A DNA stretch of 38,114 nt from Aquificota bacterium (lineage in GTDB: Bacteria > Aquificota > Aquificia > Aquificales > Aquificaceae), in the NCBI GenBank assembly GCA_030549905.1, contig JAUQQK010000015.1, positions 1 through 38,114 on the forward strand. Direction: 5' to 3'. Below, piece by piece: positions 9,196 to 17,411 of the stretch; position 1 is the first letter of the stretch; each line of letters opens with the position of its first letter. The translations under genes were made by a program, and so were the position numbers. The notes below the pieces were generated by a model. It did no database searches. It worked only from the letters and a program-made list of their open reading frames with translations, and was not told the origin of the DNA.

Positions 9196-9762
9196 TTAGT
9201 CTCCTGAAAGCATAGCCTGTGCCACGTTGGCAAAGTAGCTGTTGGGTGCAATCTTCAGGAGTTTCTCATAGGCTTCCCTTGCCTCCTTATTCTTGCCTTC
9301 TGAGGCAAGTATCTGAGCCTTGAGCAGCAGGCTACTGGGGTAGTTAAAGTCCTCTTCCCCGATTTGAGAAAGCTCCTTTAAAGCAGACTGCCTGTCTCCC
9401 CCTTTAAAAAGGGCATAGGCGTAGCGTTCTCTGTAGAGGCTCTTAAGCTCCTTGTCCTTAATGCCCTCTATGATACTTTTTAAAACCTCTTTCTCCTCCA
9501 CCTTCTGACCCTGAAGGGAAAGGTAAAGCTCATAGGATAGGGCAAGGGCGTGCAGGTTTCTGTCTTTGCTCGGAAAGGACTTTATGAGCTCAAGAGCCTT
9601 CTGATAATTGCCAGCCTGCAGGAGCTTCCTTATCTCGTATTCTTTGTAAGACAGCTCCTGAAGTTTTTTATTCCTGTAGCTGTCCCAGAAAAGGAAGCCA
9701 CCTACAATAAGGAGTATTGCCAGTATAAGACCACCGACCCTCAGTACTATGTCTTTCATCAA
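9196..9762 (-). CDS. Membrane-anchored TPR protein (YfgM/ancillary translocon type)
   Basis: 188 residues: one N-terminal membrane helix (about 8-27) followed by tetratricopeptide-like helical repeats, the clearest at about 125-180 (LLKAQILASEGKNKEAREAYEKLLKIAP...). This is the layout of the YfgM/TPR_21 family, which associates with SecYEG in proteobacteria. It lies 6 bases after secF and one base before glyS on one message, and the neighbouring translocase gene supports a link to export. A pilus role (PilF-like) is the main alternative given the operon, but PilF is a lipoprotein and no lipobox is seen. Confidence 0.82.
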   Translation of the reverse strand: MMKDIVLRVGGLILAILLIVGGFLFWDSYRNKKLQELSYKEYEIRKLLQAGNYQKALELIKSFPSKDRNLHALALSYELYLSLQGQKVEEKEVLKSIIEGIKDKELKSLYRERYAYALFKGGDRQSALKELSQIGEEDFNYPSSLLLKAQILASEGKNKEAREAYEKLLKIAPNSYFANVAQAMLSGD

Positions 9763-9768
9763 AAAAAA

Positions 9769-10635
9769 TTATACACTACCGGCTGGCTCAGGCTTTAGCC
9801 TGCTTTTTATGTCAAGCATAATGGCACTGGCTACAAAGATGGAGGAGAGGGTTCCCACCACTACACCCACAACGAAGGCAAACATGATGTTAGAAATAGC
9901 GGGACCTCCGAGGAGGAAAAGGACAAAAGAAACCACGAAGGTGGTCAGTGAAGTCATCAGGGTTCTGGCAAGGGTCTGGTTTATGGAAAGGTCTATAAGC
10001 TCTCTGAGGGGGGTTGCCTTCCTTATGCGGAGGTTTTCCCTTATCCTGTCAAAGACCACCACCGTGTCTGTGACCGAATACCCCGCCACTATGAGCAAGG
10101 ACGCCACCACATCAAGGCTTACCTCCCTGTAGGTTATGGAATAAGCACCCACCACTATGAGCACATCATGAGCCAAAGCTAATATAGCCGAGAAAGCCCA
10201 TAGGGGTTCAAACCTGTAGCCAAGGTAAAGAAGTATGCCACCCAAGGCTATTAGAATGGACCATATGGCTTTCTGACGGAGTTCTGCCGTGATTATTCCA
10301 CCTATGCTCTCAGACCTTATGAGCTCATAGTTTGAGAGTTTTTTCAGACCTTCAAGAGCCTTCTCCTTTGACTCTCCAAGCCTCAGCTTTATTATTATGG
10401 TGCCCTGGGCTGTGTCCTGTACCTGAAAGTGCTCGTAGCCAAGCTCTTCAAGGGTCTTTCTTACCTGAGAGAGGCTGATTTTCTGCTGAAACTTAAGCTC
10501 AAGCACGCTTCCACCGGTGAAGTCAAGACCGAGGTTTAATCCCCTTGTGCCAAGGGAAATGAGGCTTAAAAGCAAAAGCAAAAGGGAAACCAGGTAGGCG
10601 TAAAGCCTTAGGCTCATAAAGGGTATCTGTTTCAT
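9769..10635 (-). CDS. secF: Protein translocase subunit SecF
   Basis: 288 residues with the SecF landmarks: a first membrane helix, [15 protein letters not shown] (about 35-49), a periplasmic domain, then five further membrane helices including the conserved [17 protein letters not shown] motif. With SecD it uses the proton gradient to pull exported proteins across. SecD is usually adjacent, but the next gene upstream is a divergent glycosyltransferase 15 bases away, so secD is elsewhere. It is the first gene of the long minus-strand operon. The ATG has no ribosome binding site because the promoter sits immediately in front. Confidence 0.96.
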   Translation of the reverse strand: MKQIPFMSLRLYAYLVSLLLLLLSLISLGTRGLNLGLDFTGGSVLELKFQQKISLSQVRKTLEELGYEHFQVQDTAQGTIIIKLRLGESKEKALEGLKKLSNYELIRSESIGGIITAELRQKAIWSILIALGGILLYLGYRFEPLWAFSAILALAHDVLIVVGAYSITYREVSLDVVASLLIVAGYSVTDTVVVFDRIRENLRIRKATPLRELIDLSINQTLARTLMTSLTTFVVSFVLFLLGGPAISNIMFAFVVGVVVGTLSSIFVASAIMLDIKSRLKPEPAGSV

Positions 10636-10650
10636 GGCTATAATTTTATC
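10636..10650. promoter_or_regulatory. 15-base divergent promoter between secF and the GT39 gene
   Basis: The whole gap between the two start codons is 15 bases. On the plus strand a perfect TATAAT (10639-10644) ends 6 bases before the ATG at 10651. On the minus strand TAAAAT (10643-10648) ends 7 bases before the secF ATG. Both transcripts would be leaderless or nearly so. No convincing -35 is seen. Confidence 0.55.
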
Positions 10651-12132
10651 ATGCTCTACCTCCTTGTTTTTTTAGTGCCTTTTCTATACCTTTTTCATCT
10701 TGGAGCCTTTCAGGTCTGGTCTCCCAACGAAGCCTTCTATGCGGACGGTGCAAGGAACATGCTAAGCACGGGGGATTTTATAAACCCCTACTACAACGGC
10801 GAGCCGAGGCTCAACAAACCTCCCATGACCTACTGGCTTGTCTCTCTTGGCTTTTTGCTTTTTGGATTAAAGGAGTGGGGGCTTAGGTTCATGCATGCCC
10901 TTCTGGGTCTTGGCACGGGCGTGCTCACTGCTATTGTAGCCTACGAGCTGACAAAGGACAGAAAGGTAGCCCTCCTTAGCTTTCTTTCCCTTACCCTCTC
11001 CATGCAGTTCTTTGCCAACAGCCAATATGCCTCTCCGGAGGTGCCCTTTACCTTCTTCATAACCCTGAGCCTTACCCTGTGGCTTTTCTACTACAGGCGC
11101 AGGCTTGGGTTTTTGCTTCCCCTTGCCTTCCTCAGCTCTTCTTCTGCCATGCTTGTAAAGGGTCCTGTGGGCTTTATCCTTCCAGCAGGTGTGGTATTTC
11201 TATACCTTCTTCTTACAGACCCAAGGGAGCTTTTAAAGCTAAGATACTACCTTCTAAGCCTTCTTGCTCTTATTTTAGGTCTCTGGTGGCACGCCTACCA
11301 GCTGATAACAAAGGGAAACCTCTTCTGGCAGGTCTTTTACAGCGAACACTTTGCACGGCTTCATAAGGAAAAGGCTCCCTTCTATTACTACCTCATTGAC
11401 CTGAACGTGAGCTTTTTACCCTATTCTTTCCTTTTTTTCTTTGCCCTTTTGTGGCTACTTTTCAAGTTTAAAAGAGAATACATCTTTGTGCTTGTATGGT
11501 CTGGCTTCATATATGGTTTTTTCAGCCTTGTGGGACAGAAGATTCCCGTCTATGTGCTGCCTGCCTTTCCAGCCTTAGCGGTGATAACCTCGGGATTCCT
11601 TTTTTCAGAGGACTTTCAACCGCTTAAAAAGTATGCGAGCCTTTTTATAACCACACTTGTCTTGCTGATAATAGTCTTTGCAGTCCTGTTTTTTAAACAG
11701 CCCCTATATCTGTTTGCCCTTGTCCTGCTTCCACTTTTTGCCTTCTTCAAAGACTACAGGCTCTCTCCGGCGGTGGCGGGTTTCGTCTTTGTGGCGGTGC
11801 TGAAGCTTTTTCTCCTTCCACAGCTGGAAGAAAAAAGGCACTTCAGAGAGCTTGGAACCTTCATAAAGAGCCTTGACCCAGAAGCAAAACTTCCCACCTA
11901 TCAGGTGGGGCACTTTCACCACAGCCTGCCCTTCTATGCGGAAAGAAGAATCATAAGGGACCAGATACCTAAGAAGGGCTCCTTAGTGGTCTTTAAAAGG
12001 GGCTCCTTTGAAGGCTGTGAGCCCGTAAGAACCTTCAGGCTATATACGGGTTCAGAAAGCAGGCTCTTTATATACTTAAGGGATTCCCTTAAAGACAGGG
12101 GGTTTGAAGAGTTTGGCGTATGCCTTTACTGA
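10651..12132 (+). CDS. Membrane glycosyltransferase, GT39/ArnT-like (PMT superfamily)
   Basis: 493 residues, about 11-12 hydrophobic helices, GT-C fold. The first periplasmic loop carries the acidic residue expected for catalysis (Glu27, in [16 protein letters not shown]), followed by the NKPPMTYWL segment typical of ArnT and related PMT_2 proteins. Such enzymes move a sugar from undecaprenyl phosphate to lipid A, a glycan or a protein on the outer face of the inner membrane. The first catalytic-loop acid (usually Asp-Glu) is Asn here, so the exact acceptor cannot be named. The stop overlaps the convergent OmpA gene by 7 bases. Confidence 0.87.
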   Translation: MLYLLVFLVPFLYLFHLGAFQVWSPNEAFYADGARNMLSTGDFINPYYNGEPRLNKPPMTYWLVSLGFLLFGLKEWGLRFMHALLGLGTGVLTAIVAYELTKDRKVALLSFLSLTLSMQFFANSQYASPEVPFTFFITLSLTLWLFYYRRRLGFLLPLAFLSSSSAMLVKGPVGFILPAGVVFLYLLLTDPRELLKLRYYLLSLLALILGLWWHAYQLITKGNLFWQVFYSEHFARLHKEKAPFYYYLIDLNVSFLPYSFLFFFALLWLLFKFKREYIFVLVWSGFIYGFFSLVGQKIPVYVLPAFPALAVITSGFLFSEDFQPLKKYASLFITTLVLLIIVFAVLFFKQPLYLFALVLLPLFAFFKDYRLSPAVAGFVFVAVLKLFLLPQLEEKRHFRELGTFIKSLDPEAKLPTYQVGHFHHSLPFYAERRIIRDQIPKKGSLVVFKRGSFEGCEPVRTFRLYTGSESRLFIYLRDSLKDRGFEEFGVCLY

Positions 12133-13226
12133 CCGGGCACCTTTATCACTATAAACTCAGCCCTGCGGTTTGTTAGCCTTCCTATGGGAGTTTTATTATC
12201 CGCTATATACCTTTCCTTTCCAAAGCCCGCTATATCTATCCTGTCCGCCGGTATGCCCGCTTTTACCAGATAATCTCTGACCGCTTTGGCTCTTTTCAAA
12301 GCAAGCTTTTCATTGTAAGCCTTAGGACCTATGCTGTCAGTAAAGCCTTCTATCCTTACTCTAACGTTCGGGTTCTCCTTCAGAACTTTCACCACTTCGT
12401 TAAGAAGGGGTAAGTATTCTCTTTTTATCGTAGCCCTGTCAAAATCAAAGTGAATTCTTGCACCTACTGTAAGTGGTTCTTCTTCCACCTGCTGTGTTTC
12501 CTGAGTAGGCACTTCCTCCCTCCTTGCTACAGGTTCCTCCTTTGGCAATTCCACCACAAAGGGCTTTCCCGTGTAGCACTCCAAACTGCCCTCTTTAGCT
12601 ATCTTCACCTTTTCAAGACCCTTACTTAAAGCAGCGGCGGTTTTACCGTAAAAGTCCATTATCAGGTCTGTCCTTCCCTCTGGTCTTGTTAGCTCATAGG
12701 AAAGGGCTTCATAATAGGCTTCAGCCCTCGCCAGCTCCACGGGGGCACAGCTGAGAGCTTTATTTTCACGAAGGTGGGTTATCTCCGCCTTTAGAGTATC
12801 TAAGTCAAGGCTCAGTTCCTTCGCTCTTTTTACAGCCCTTTCATAGCTTTTATCCTCCTCCTCATAAACAATAGGCTCTCCATACTCAGTGTATTCTACC
12901 TTCTTGGTTTTTTTGGGCTTAAGTTCCAGAAAACTGACATGGTCAGCCTTTACCTGTCCAGCCTTCAATTTTGACAGGGCACTGAAACTTTTTACCATAA
13001 AAACCTTTGAGCTTACCTCCTCCATGTTGGAAGCGTAAGCATAGGAAACGTCCCTGTAAGCCCTTGCCTTTTCAAAATGGTAGGGGTCCCTCATATCAAG
13101 CTCTGTTCTTTTTGCCTGCTCTATACTTCTCTGCATTTGATTTACACCATCCATAAGCCTTATATCCACAGAACCCTGAGCCCACAGCAACCCTGTGCAT
13201 ATTAAAAGAAGCATTCCTTTCCTCAT
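12126..13226 (-). CDS. OmpA-family peptidoglycan-binding envelope protein
   Basis: 366 residues. A signal peptide (1-17) is followed by a helical, DUF4398-like region (about 20-215), a Glu/Pro/Gln linker (225-252) and a C-terminal OmpA domain (about 255-364). The OmpA domain has IEGFTDSIG with Asp297, and NEKLALKRAKAVRDYL with Arg312, the pair that holds diaminopimelate in peptidoglycan, and ends in TNRRAEF. Two cysteines (160, 217) could form a disulfide. Unlike several neighbours it has a clear ribosome site (GGGAGG) in a leader of about 25 bases. It probably anchors the outer membrane to the wall; a beta-barrel is not evident. Confidence 0.9.
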   Translation of the reverse strand: MRKGMLLLICTGLLWAQGSVDIRLMDGVNQMQRSIEQAKRTELDMRDPYHFEKARAYRDVSYAYASNMEEVSSKVFMVKSFSALSKLKAGQVKADHVSFLELKPKKTKKVEYTEYGEPIVYEEEDKSYERAVKRAKELSLDLDTLKAEITHLRENKALSCAPVELARAEAYYEALSYELTRPEGRTDLIMDFYGKTAAALSKGLEKVKIAKEGSLECYTGKPFVVELPKEEPVARREEVPTQETQQVEEEPLTVGARIHFDFDRATIKREYLPLLNEVVKVLKENPNVRVRIEGFTDSIGPKAYNEKLALKRAKAVRDYLVKAGIPADRIDIAGFGKERYIADNKTPIGRLTNRRAEFIVIKVPGQ

Positions 13227-13248
13227 ATTTCCCTCCTTCCTCTTATTC

Positions 13249-13266
13249 TACAATAAAATTTTATAC
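13249..13266. promoter_or_regulatory. Divergent promoter between ompA-family gene and dtd
   Basis: A perfect 12-base palindrome ATAAAATTTTAT (13253-13264) supplies -10-like TAAAAT on both strands. Plus-strand TAAAAT (13254-13259) ends 8 bases before the dtd GTG. Minus-strand TAAAAT (13258-13263) or TATAAA (13260-13265) starts a leader of about 25 bases for the OmpA-family gene. Confidence 0.45.
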
Positions 13267-13267
13267 C

Positions 13268-13711
13268 GTGAGGGCAGTTTTGCAAAGGGTGAAGGAATCA
13301 AGCGTTTTTGTTTATGGGGAAAGGGTGGCGAGCATAGGTATTGGGCTCAATATACTTCTTGGAGTAGGTGTGGGTGATACGGAAGAGGATGCGGACAGGC
13401 TGGTGGAAAAGGCGGTTAACTTAAGGATATTTGAAGACGAAAAGGGTAAGTTTAACCTATCCTTGCTTGATGTTAAGGGCTCCGCCCTTGTGGTTTCTCA
13501 GTTTACCCTTTATGCCAGCACAAAGAAGGGCAGGAGACCAAGTTTTGAGCTTGCGGAAAAGCCCGAAAGGGCAAAGGAGCTTTATGAATACTTTGTAAAG
13601 AGGATGTCTGAGTATGTGCCTACACAGTGCGGCGTCTTTGGTGCCATGATGGAGGTTCATATATTAAACTGGGGTCCTGTCACCATAATATTAGACAGCA
13701 AAGAGCTTTAA
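13268..13711 (+). CDS. dtd: D-aminoacyl-tRNA deacylase
   Basis: 147 residues, full family length; hydrolyses D-amino acids mischarged onto tRNA. The N-terminus MRAVLQRVKESSV, the SQFTLYA motif (about 78-84) and the cross-subunit Gly-Pro loop NWGPVTI near the C-terminus are all present. The start codon is GTG at 13268, just after a -10 element, so no ribosome site is expected. The last bases overlap the convergent PLD-HerA gene by 4 bases. Confidence 0.96.
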   Translation: MRAVLQRVKESSVFVYGERVASIGIGLNILLGVGVGDTEEDADRLVEKAVNLRIFEDEKGKFNLSLLDVKGSALVVSQFTLYASTKKGRRPSFELAEKPERAKELYEYFVKRMSEYVPTQCGVFGAMMEVHILNWGPVTIILDSKEL

Positions 13712-13717
13712 AGCTCT
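13702..13717. repeat. 16-base perfect palindrome spanning two convergent stop codons
   Basis: AGAGCTTTAAAGCTCT is a perfect palindrome. It encodes the terminal Glu-Leu-stop of dtd on the plus strand and the terminal Glu-Leu-stop of the HerA fusion on the minus strand. It has no loop beyond TTTAAA and no T tract, so it would be a weak terminator at best. Confidence 0.85.
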
Positions 13718-15531
13718 ATTTCAGCAAGCATGCTAAAGGGCACCCCTATACCACTTAAGAACAGGTGCCCCGGTTTTAAGGCAGGCAGGAGCCTCAGCTG
13801 GTCCTCGTGGGGATACTCAAAAAAGCCGGCAACCGCCTCAAGGTCGTTCTTCGTTATAAGCCTGAAAATAGCCTGAGTGTTTAACTGAGAAAGCACATAC
13901 TTGCTTAAATTGGCTGGTCTTTGCGTGATAGCCACAAGACCAAGGTTAAACTTCCTTCCTTCTAGGGCTATCCTCTTTGTCATGCTTATGGCTATATTTT
14001 CCCTGCCCGTAGGTATCTCGGTAGCTCCACGCTCGGGGGCAAAGTTATGGGCTTCCTCAAGCACCACAAGCCTTCTAAGCCCGTCCTTTCTTGCAAGAAA
14101 GAGAAGCTCTTTCAGCATCAAGCCTACCAGGTTTAATCTTGTGAGAGGGTTTACCACCTCTTTTAAATCAAAAACCACTATATCTTTCTCCGAGTAAAGG
14201 GCCTCTTCCATAAGCCCGCACACTTCTCTCTGGTTTTCTAAGGAAATCTCCCCATAATCCCTGGCAAGCATCGTAAGTAAATCCTCTATATCCTTTCTGA
14301 CAGCTCCCTTTGAGGAGGCTAAAAGAATTTCCTTTAAACTCTTTTCCCTGTATGCTATAAGTTTTATGTCTGGCTTTACATGGCTTCTTATGCTTGCAAA
14401 GAAGTGCCTTTCCTCCTCTGACCTCTCCTGCATAGTAAGACCATAGTCCTTTAAAAGCTCTTTAAAGTCCTCCGTCCAGAGGGGGAAAAGGGTATAAGGC
14501 ACCCTTATATGCTCTATTCTATCCTCAGGAATCTGAAGCCTTTGAGCATACTCTCCAAACAGGTCAAAGATATAAACCTTTGTCATGCCCTCTGGAATGC
14601 CCTCTATAAGCCTTCTGACAAAGGTGGTTTTGCCAGAGCCGGTAGTGCCCATCACCGCCATATGCATGGTGGTAATCTTGGCAAGGTCTACAAAAACGGG
14701 CAACCTTAACCCCACAAGCCTTCCCACCGCCACAGGAATTTCCATAGCATACCCAGAAAGGTTTGTCTTCATAACCCTCAAGAGCTTTTCCTCCCCCATA
14801 AGGAACAGCTGCTGACCCACCTCAAGGGGCTTAATGGGTGTTGAAAAATATCCTTCTGAGGTTTGCTCAAGCTCAAGAAGAAGCCCAACCACCCCAAACT
14901 TTAAAGAGGGCTTGAGCAAGGCATATAATTCTGACAGGTTATAGTCTCTGTTATCCGTCAGTGCCGGTAATTCTATTTCCTGTGAATAAACCCTCTTTAG
15001 CCTGCAAAGGTATTTAGAAGTCCACAGAAGTGTTTGTTCAGGAAGGTCTTCAAAGAGGAGAGCTATGGCTTCCGTGGAGGACTCCACCTTCACCACAATA
15101 CCCACAGCCTTTTCCTCTAATTTTATGGACTGCCTTTTGAAGTCTTCAAATAGGCTCACAAGCTCCGCCACCTTCTCCCTGTCCTCTACCTCCACAACCG
15201 CCTCTAAATTTCCACCCTCCACCGTGCCGGCCCTTGTCAGGTTTGAAGAACCCACAAGAGCCTTGCTGTTATCCACTATAAAAAGCTTTGCATGCAGTCT
15301 CGGGTTTATGTAAATATCCGCTCCGTATCTTCTCAACACCTCAAAAGTGTGCTTACCAGTTATCTCCAAATCCTCTTTGTTCCCTACCCTGAGGACTACC
15401 TCCACCTTCACGTCCTTTGAGAGCAATTTAAGCAACTCCTCTAAAGGAGCGTATTCAATCCATGGCGATGCAATTTTCACACTTTCCTTAGCTTTAGAGA
15501 ACAAACTCTTCAACCTTTCAATAACTTCCAT
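13708..15531 (-). CDS. PLD-nuclease/HerA-type ATPase fusion
   Basis: About 607 residues. The N-terminal phospholipase-D-like domain (about 1-135) has one catalytic HxK motif, LHAKLFIVD (His84, Lys86, counting from the TTG at 15543), followed by SSNLTRAG. One HKD per chain means two chains form an active site. A HAS-barrel-like region (about 225-290) leads into a HerA/DUF87 translocase with Walker A GTTGSGKT (299-306), Walker B VVLEEAHNF (493-501) and the ITQRP motif (539-543). HerA pumps usually work as hexamers with the nuclease NurA on DNA ends; here the nuclease is fused and no nurA is nearby. An ATG at 15531 is preferred; TTG at 15543 would add four residues. It overlaps coaE by 14 bases and is probably co-transcribed. 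DNA repair or anti-phage defence are the plausible roles. Confidence 0.88.
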   Translation of the reverse strand: MEVIERLKSLFSKAKESVKIASPWIEYAPLEELLKLLSKDVKVEVVLRVGNKEDLEITGKHTFEVLRRYGADIYINPRLHAKLFIVDNSKALVGSSNLTRAGTVEGGNLEAVVEVEDREKVAELVSLFEDFKRQSIKLEEKAVGIVVKVESSTEAIALLFEDLPEQTLLWTSKYLCRLKRVYSQEIELPALTDNRDYNLSELYALLKPSLKFGVVGLLLELEQTSEGYFSTPIKPLEVGQQLFLMGEEKLLRVMKTNLSGYAMEIPVAVGRLVGLRLPVFVDLAKITTMHMAVMGTTGSGKTTFVRRLIEGIPEGMTKVYIFDLFGEYAQRLQIPEDRIEHIRVPYTLFPLWTEDFKELLKDYGLTMQERSEEERHFFASIRSHVKPDIKLIAYREKSLKEILLASSKGAVRKDIEDLLTMLARDYGEISLENQREVCGLMEEALYSEKDIVVFDLKEVVNPLTRLNLVGLMLKELLFLARKDGLRRLVVLEEAHNFAPERGATEIPTGRENIAISMTKRIALEGRKFNLGLVAITQRPANLSKYVLSQLNTQAIFRLITKNDLEAVAGFFEYPHEDQLRLLPALKPGHLFLSGIGVPFSMLAEIEL

Positions 15532-16129
15532 CTTGAAACTCAAGCCAGTTTTTTAAAACCCTTGCCACCCTTAGGGCTGAAATTTTTAAATCCTCAAGAC
15601 CACTCAGGTTGTTTATTACAAAGTGGGCATATTTTAGCTTTTCCTCAGGCTTTAACTGCCTTGACCATCGTCTTTCAAAATCCTCTTCAGTAAAACCCTT
15701 CTTTAAAGCCCTGTATTTGCATAGCTCATAGGTGGAATATACAAGGACAACCGCATCATAATTTTTATACGTGCCCTTTTCAATGAGCAGGCTTGCCTCA
15801 AGGACCACTATGGAGTTTTCAGGAAGCTTTTTGTATTCCTCTTCCAGCCTTCTGTAAAGAGCACTGTGGGTTATCTCCTCAAGAAGTCTCAGCTTTTCAT
15901 CATCTTTAAAAACTATATCAGCCAGCTTTTTCCTGTCTATAATGCCTTCCTGACCAAGCACACCATTCCCAAAAGTCTGAAGAACCCTCTCATAAACCTC
16001 CCCCCTTTCCTCATAAAAACCCCTTATAATCCTGTCCGCATCAAACACATGAAGACCCTCCTTCTTAAACACTTCCGCCACAGTGCTTTTACCAGAGCAT
16101 ATGTTCCCCGTCAGTGCAACCCTCAGCAT
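15518..16129 (-). CDS. coaE: Dephospho-CoA kinase
   Basis: 203 residues, P-loop kinase catalysing the last step of coenzyme A synthesis. The P-loop is GNICSGKST (8-16), followed by HVFDADRI with the Asp that binds substrate, and a lid region with the family pattern RWSRQLKPEEKLKYAHFVINN. The ATG at 16129 coincides with the transcription start predicted from the TATAAT at 16136-16141. It leads a two-gene unit with the PLD-HerA fusion. Confidence 0.96.
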   Translation of the reverse strand: MLRVALTGNICSGKSTVAEVFKKEGLHVFDADRIIRGFYEERGEVYERVLQTFGNGVLGQEGIIDRKKLADIVFKDDEKLRLLEEITHSALYRRLEEEYKKLPENSIVVLEASLLIEKGTYKNYDAVVLVYSTYELCKYRALKKGFTEEDFERRWSRQLKPEEKLKYAHFVINNLSGLEDLKISALRVARVLKNWLEFQDGSY

Positions 16130-16135
16130 AACTGT

Positions 16136-16143
16136 ATTATAAT
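16136..16143. promoter_or_regulatory. Overlapping back-to-back TATAAT boxes between coaE and moeA
   Basis: The 8-base palindrome ATTATAAT contains a perfect TATAAT on each strand: plus 16138-16143, minus 16136-16141. The predicted plus start is about 16150 (ATG at 16152) and the predicted minus start is 16129, the A of the coaE ATG. Both messages would be leaderless. No -35 hexamer is evident on either strand. Confidence 0.6.
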
Positions 16144-16151
16144 TCTACCCC

Positions 16152-17357
16152 ATGAGCCTGATGCTCTATGAAGAAGCCCTAAAGCTGGTGCTTGAAAATA
16201 CTCAAAGGCTTTCTACAGAAAAGGTTTTTCTATGGCAAGCCATAGGAAGGGTTCTGGCGGAGGATGTATGCTCTGACTCTGACAAACCGCCCTTTGACAA
16301 CTCCGCCATGGACGGCTATGCGGTCAGGTGGGAGGACATACAGGAAACGCCTGCAAGGCTGAAAGTTATTGGAGAATTGTCTGCTGGTGGCGAAAATACC
16401 CTTAAGCTGGAGCCAAAAACCGCCATAAAGATATTCACCGGAGCTCCAGTGCCTGAGGGTGCGGACACAGTGGTGCCCGTGGAATATACAAGGCAGGAAG
16501 GTGATTATGTGCTGATAGAAGGGTCCTTTAAAAGGGGTGCAAACATAAGGCTTAGGGGGGCTGAGCTAAGGAAAGATGAAGTGGTGCTCAAAAGAGGAAG
16601 CCTTATAAGGGGATATGAAGTGGGTCTTATGGCTTCTGTTAATAAGGTCTTTGTGGAGGTATATAGAAGACCAAAGGTGGCGGTGGTTTCCACGGGCGAT
16701 GAGCTAAAAGACTTAGGAGAGCCTATAGAAAAGCCATCGCAGATAAGAAGCTCCAACCACCATACCATCTATGCAAGGGCACTGGAAAGTGGCTGTGAGG
16801 TGGCAAACCTTGGCATTGTGAAAGATGAGCCACAGGCTATAAGGGAGCTACTTCAGAAGGTAGAGGAATACGACATATTCATAACCACTGGAGGCGTTTC
16901 CGCAGGTGAAAAGGACTATGTGCATATGCTTGTAAAGGAGCTTGGCTTTGAGCTTATCTTCCACAAACTTCGCATTAAACCAGCCAAGCCCGTGCTTTTT
17001 GCCAGAAAGGGCAGAAGCCTTCTTTTCGGACTTCCGGGCAACCCCGTTTCCTGCGTGATGGCTTTTGACCTCCTTGTAAAGCCTGCCATAAGAAAGATGC
17101 AGGGGTTTGAAAAGTGTGAGCCAATTATTTTAAAGGCAGAGCTTGTCAGGGACTTTTCAAGAAGGAATGCGGAAAGAAGAGAGTTTGTAAGGGCTAAATT
17201 CTGGCAAGAGGGTGGAAAACTTCTGTGCGACTATTCTCCCAAAACTGAGTCCCACATGCTCACTTCTTATGTAGATGCTAACTGCTACATGGTGGTCTAT
17301 GAAGGCGTGCATGAGCTAAAGGCGGGGCAAGAGGTGGATATAGTGCCCTTTGATTAA
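16152..17357 (+). CDS. moeA: Molybdopterin molybdenumtransferase MoeA
   Basis: 401 residues; inserts molybdate into adenylylated molybdopterin, the last common step of molybdenum cofactor synthesis. Diagnostic motifs are PPFDNSAMDGYAV (about 47-59), the MoCF-biosynthesis domain with VVSTGDEL (about 178-185), ITTGGVSAGEKDYV (about 244-257) and LFGLPGNPVS (about 291-300), and a C-terminal beta-barrel domain. Its product is needed by the molybdoenzyme encoded 4 kb downstream on the other strand. No moaA-E, mobA or moeB is present here. Confidence 0.97.
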   Translation: MSLMLYEEALKLVLENTQRLSTEKVFLWQAIGRVLAEDVCSDSDKPPFDNSAMDGYAVRWEDIQETPARLKVIGELSAGGENTLKLEPKTAIKIFTGAPVPEGADTVVPVEYTRQEGDYVLIEGSFKRGANIRLRGAELRKDEVVLKRGSLIRGYEVGLMASVNKVFVEVYRRPKVAVVSTGDELKDLGEPIEKPSQIRSSNHHTIYARALESGCEVANLGIVKDEPQAIRELLQKVEEYDIFITTGGVSAGEKDYVHMLVKELGFELIFHKLRIKPAKPVLFARKGRSLLFGLPGNPVSCVMAFDLLVKPAIRKMQGFEKCEPIILKAELVRDFSRRNAERREFVRAKFWQEGGKLLCDYSPKTESHMLTSYVDANCYMVVYEGVHELKAGQEVDIVPFD

Positions 17358-17367
17358 AGAAAATTTC

Positions 17368-17403
17368 TTTACATCTTGTAAAGTAAAAAACTTGCAATAA
17401 ATT
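17368..17403 (+). promoter_or_regulatory. Putative promoter/operator of the STAND-like ATPase gene
   Basis: In the AT-rich 54-base gap after moeA, TTGTAA (17376-17381) and TAAATT (17398-17403) are 16 bases apart, and the latter ends 8 bases before the ATG, so the message would be nearly leaderless. TTTACATCTTGTAAA (17368-17382) is an inverted repeat (TTTAC/GTAAA) over the -35 and could bind a regulator. Confidence 0.35.
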
Positions 17404-17411
17404 TTATTTAC

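Noticed and set aside
9195-9251. Longer glyS start at 9251 adding 19 residues
   Set aside because: The extra residues are unlike the family, overlap the TPR gene, and a good ribosome site precedes the ATG at 9194.
13702-13717. Palindrome read as a bidirectional intrinsic terminator
   Set aside because: The stem would be only 5 bases around a TTTAAA loop and no U tract follows on either strand.
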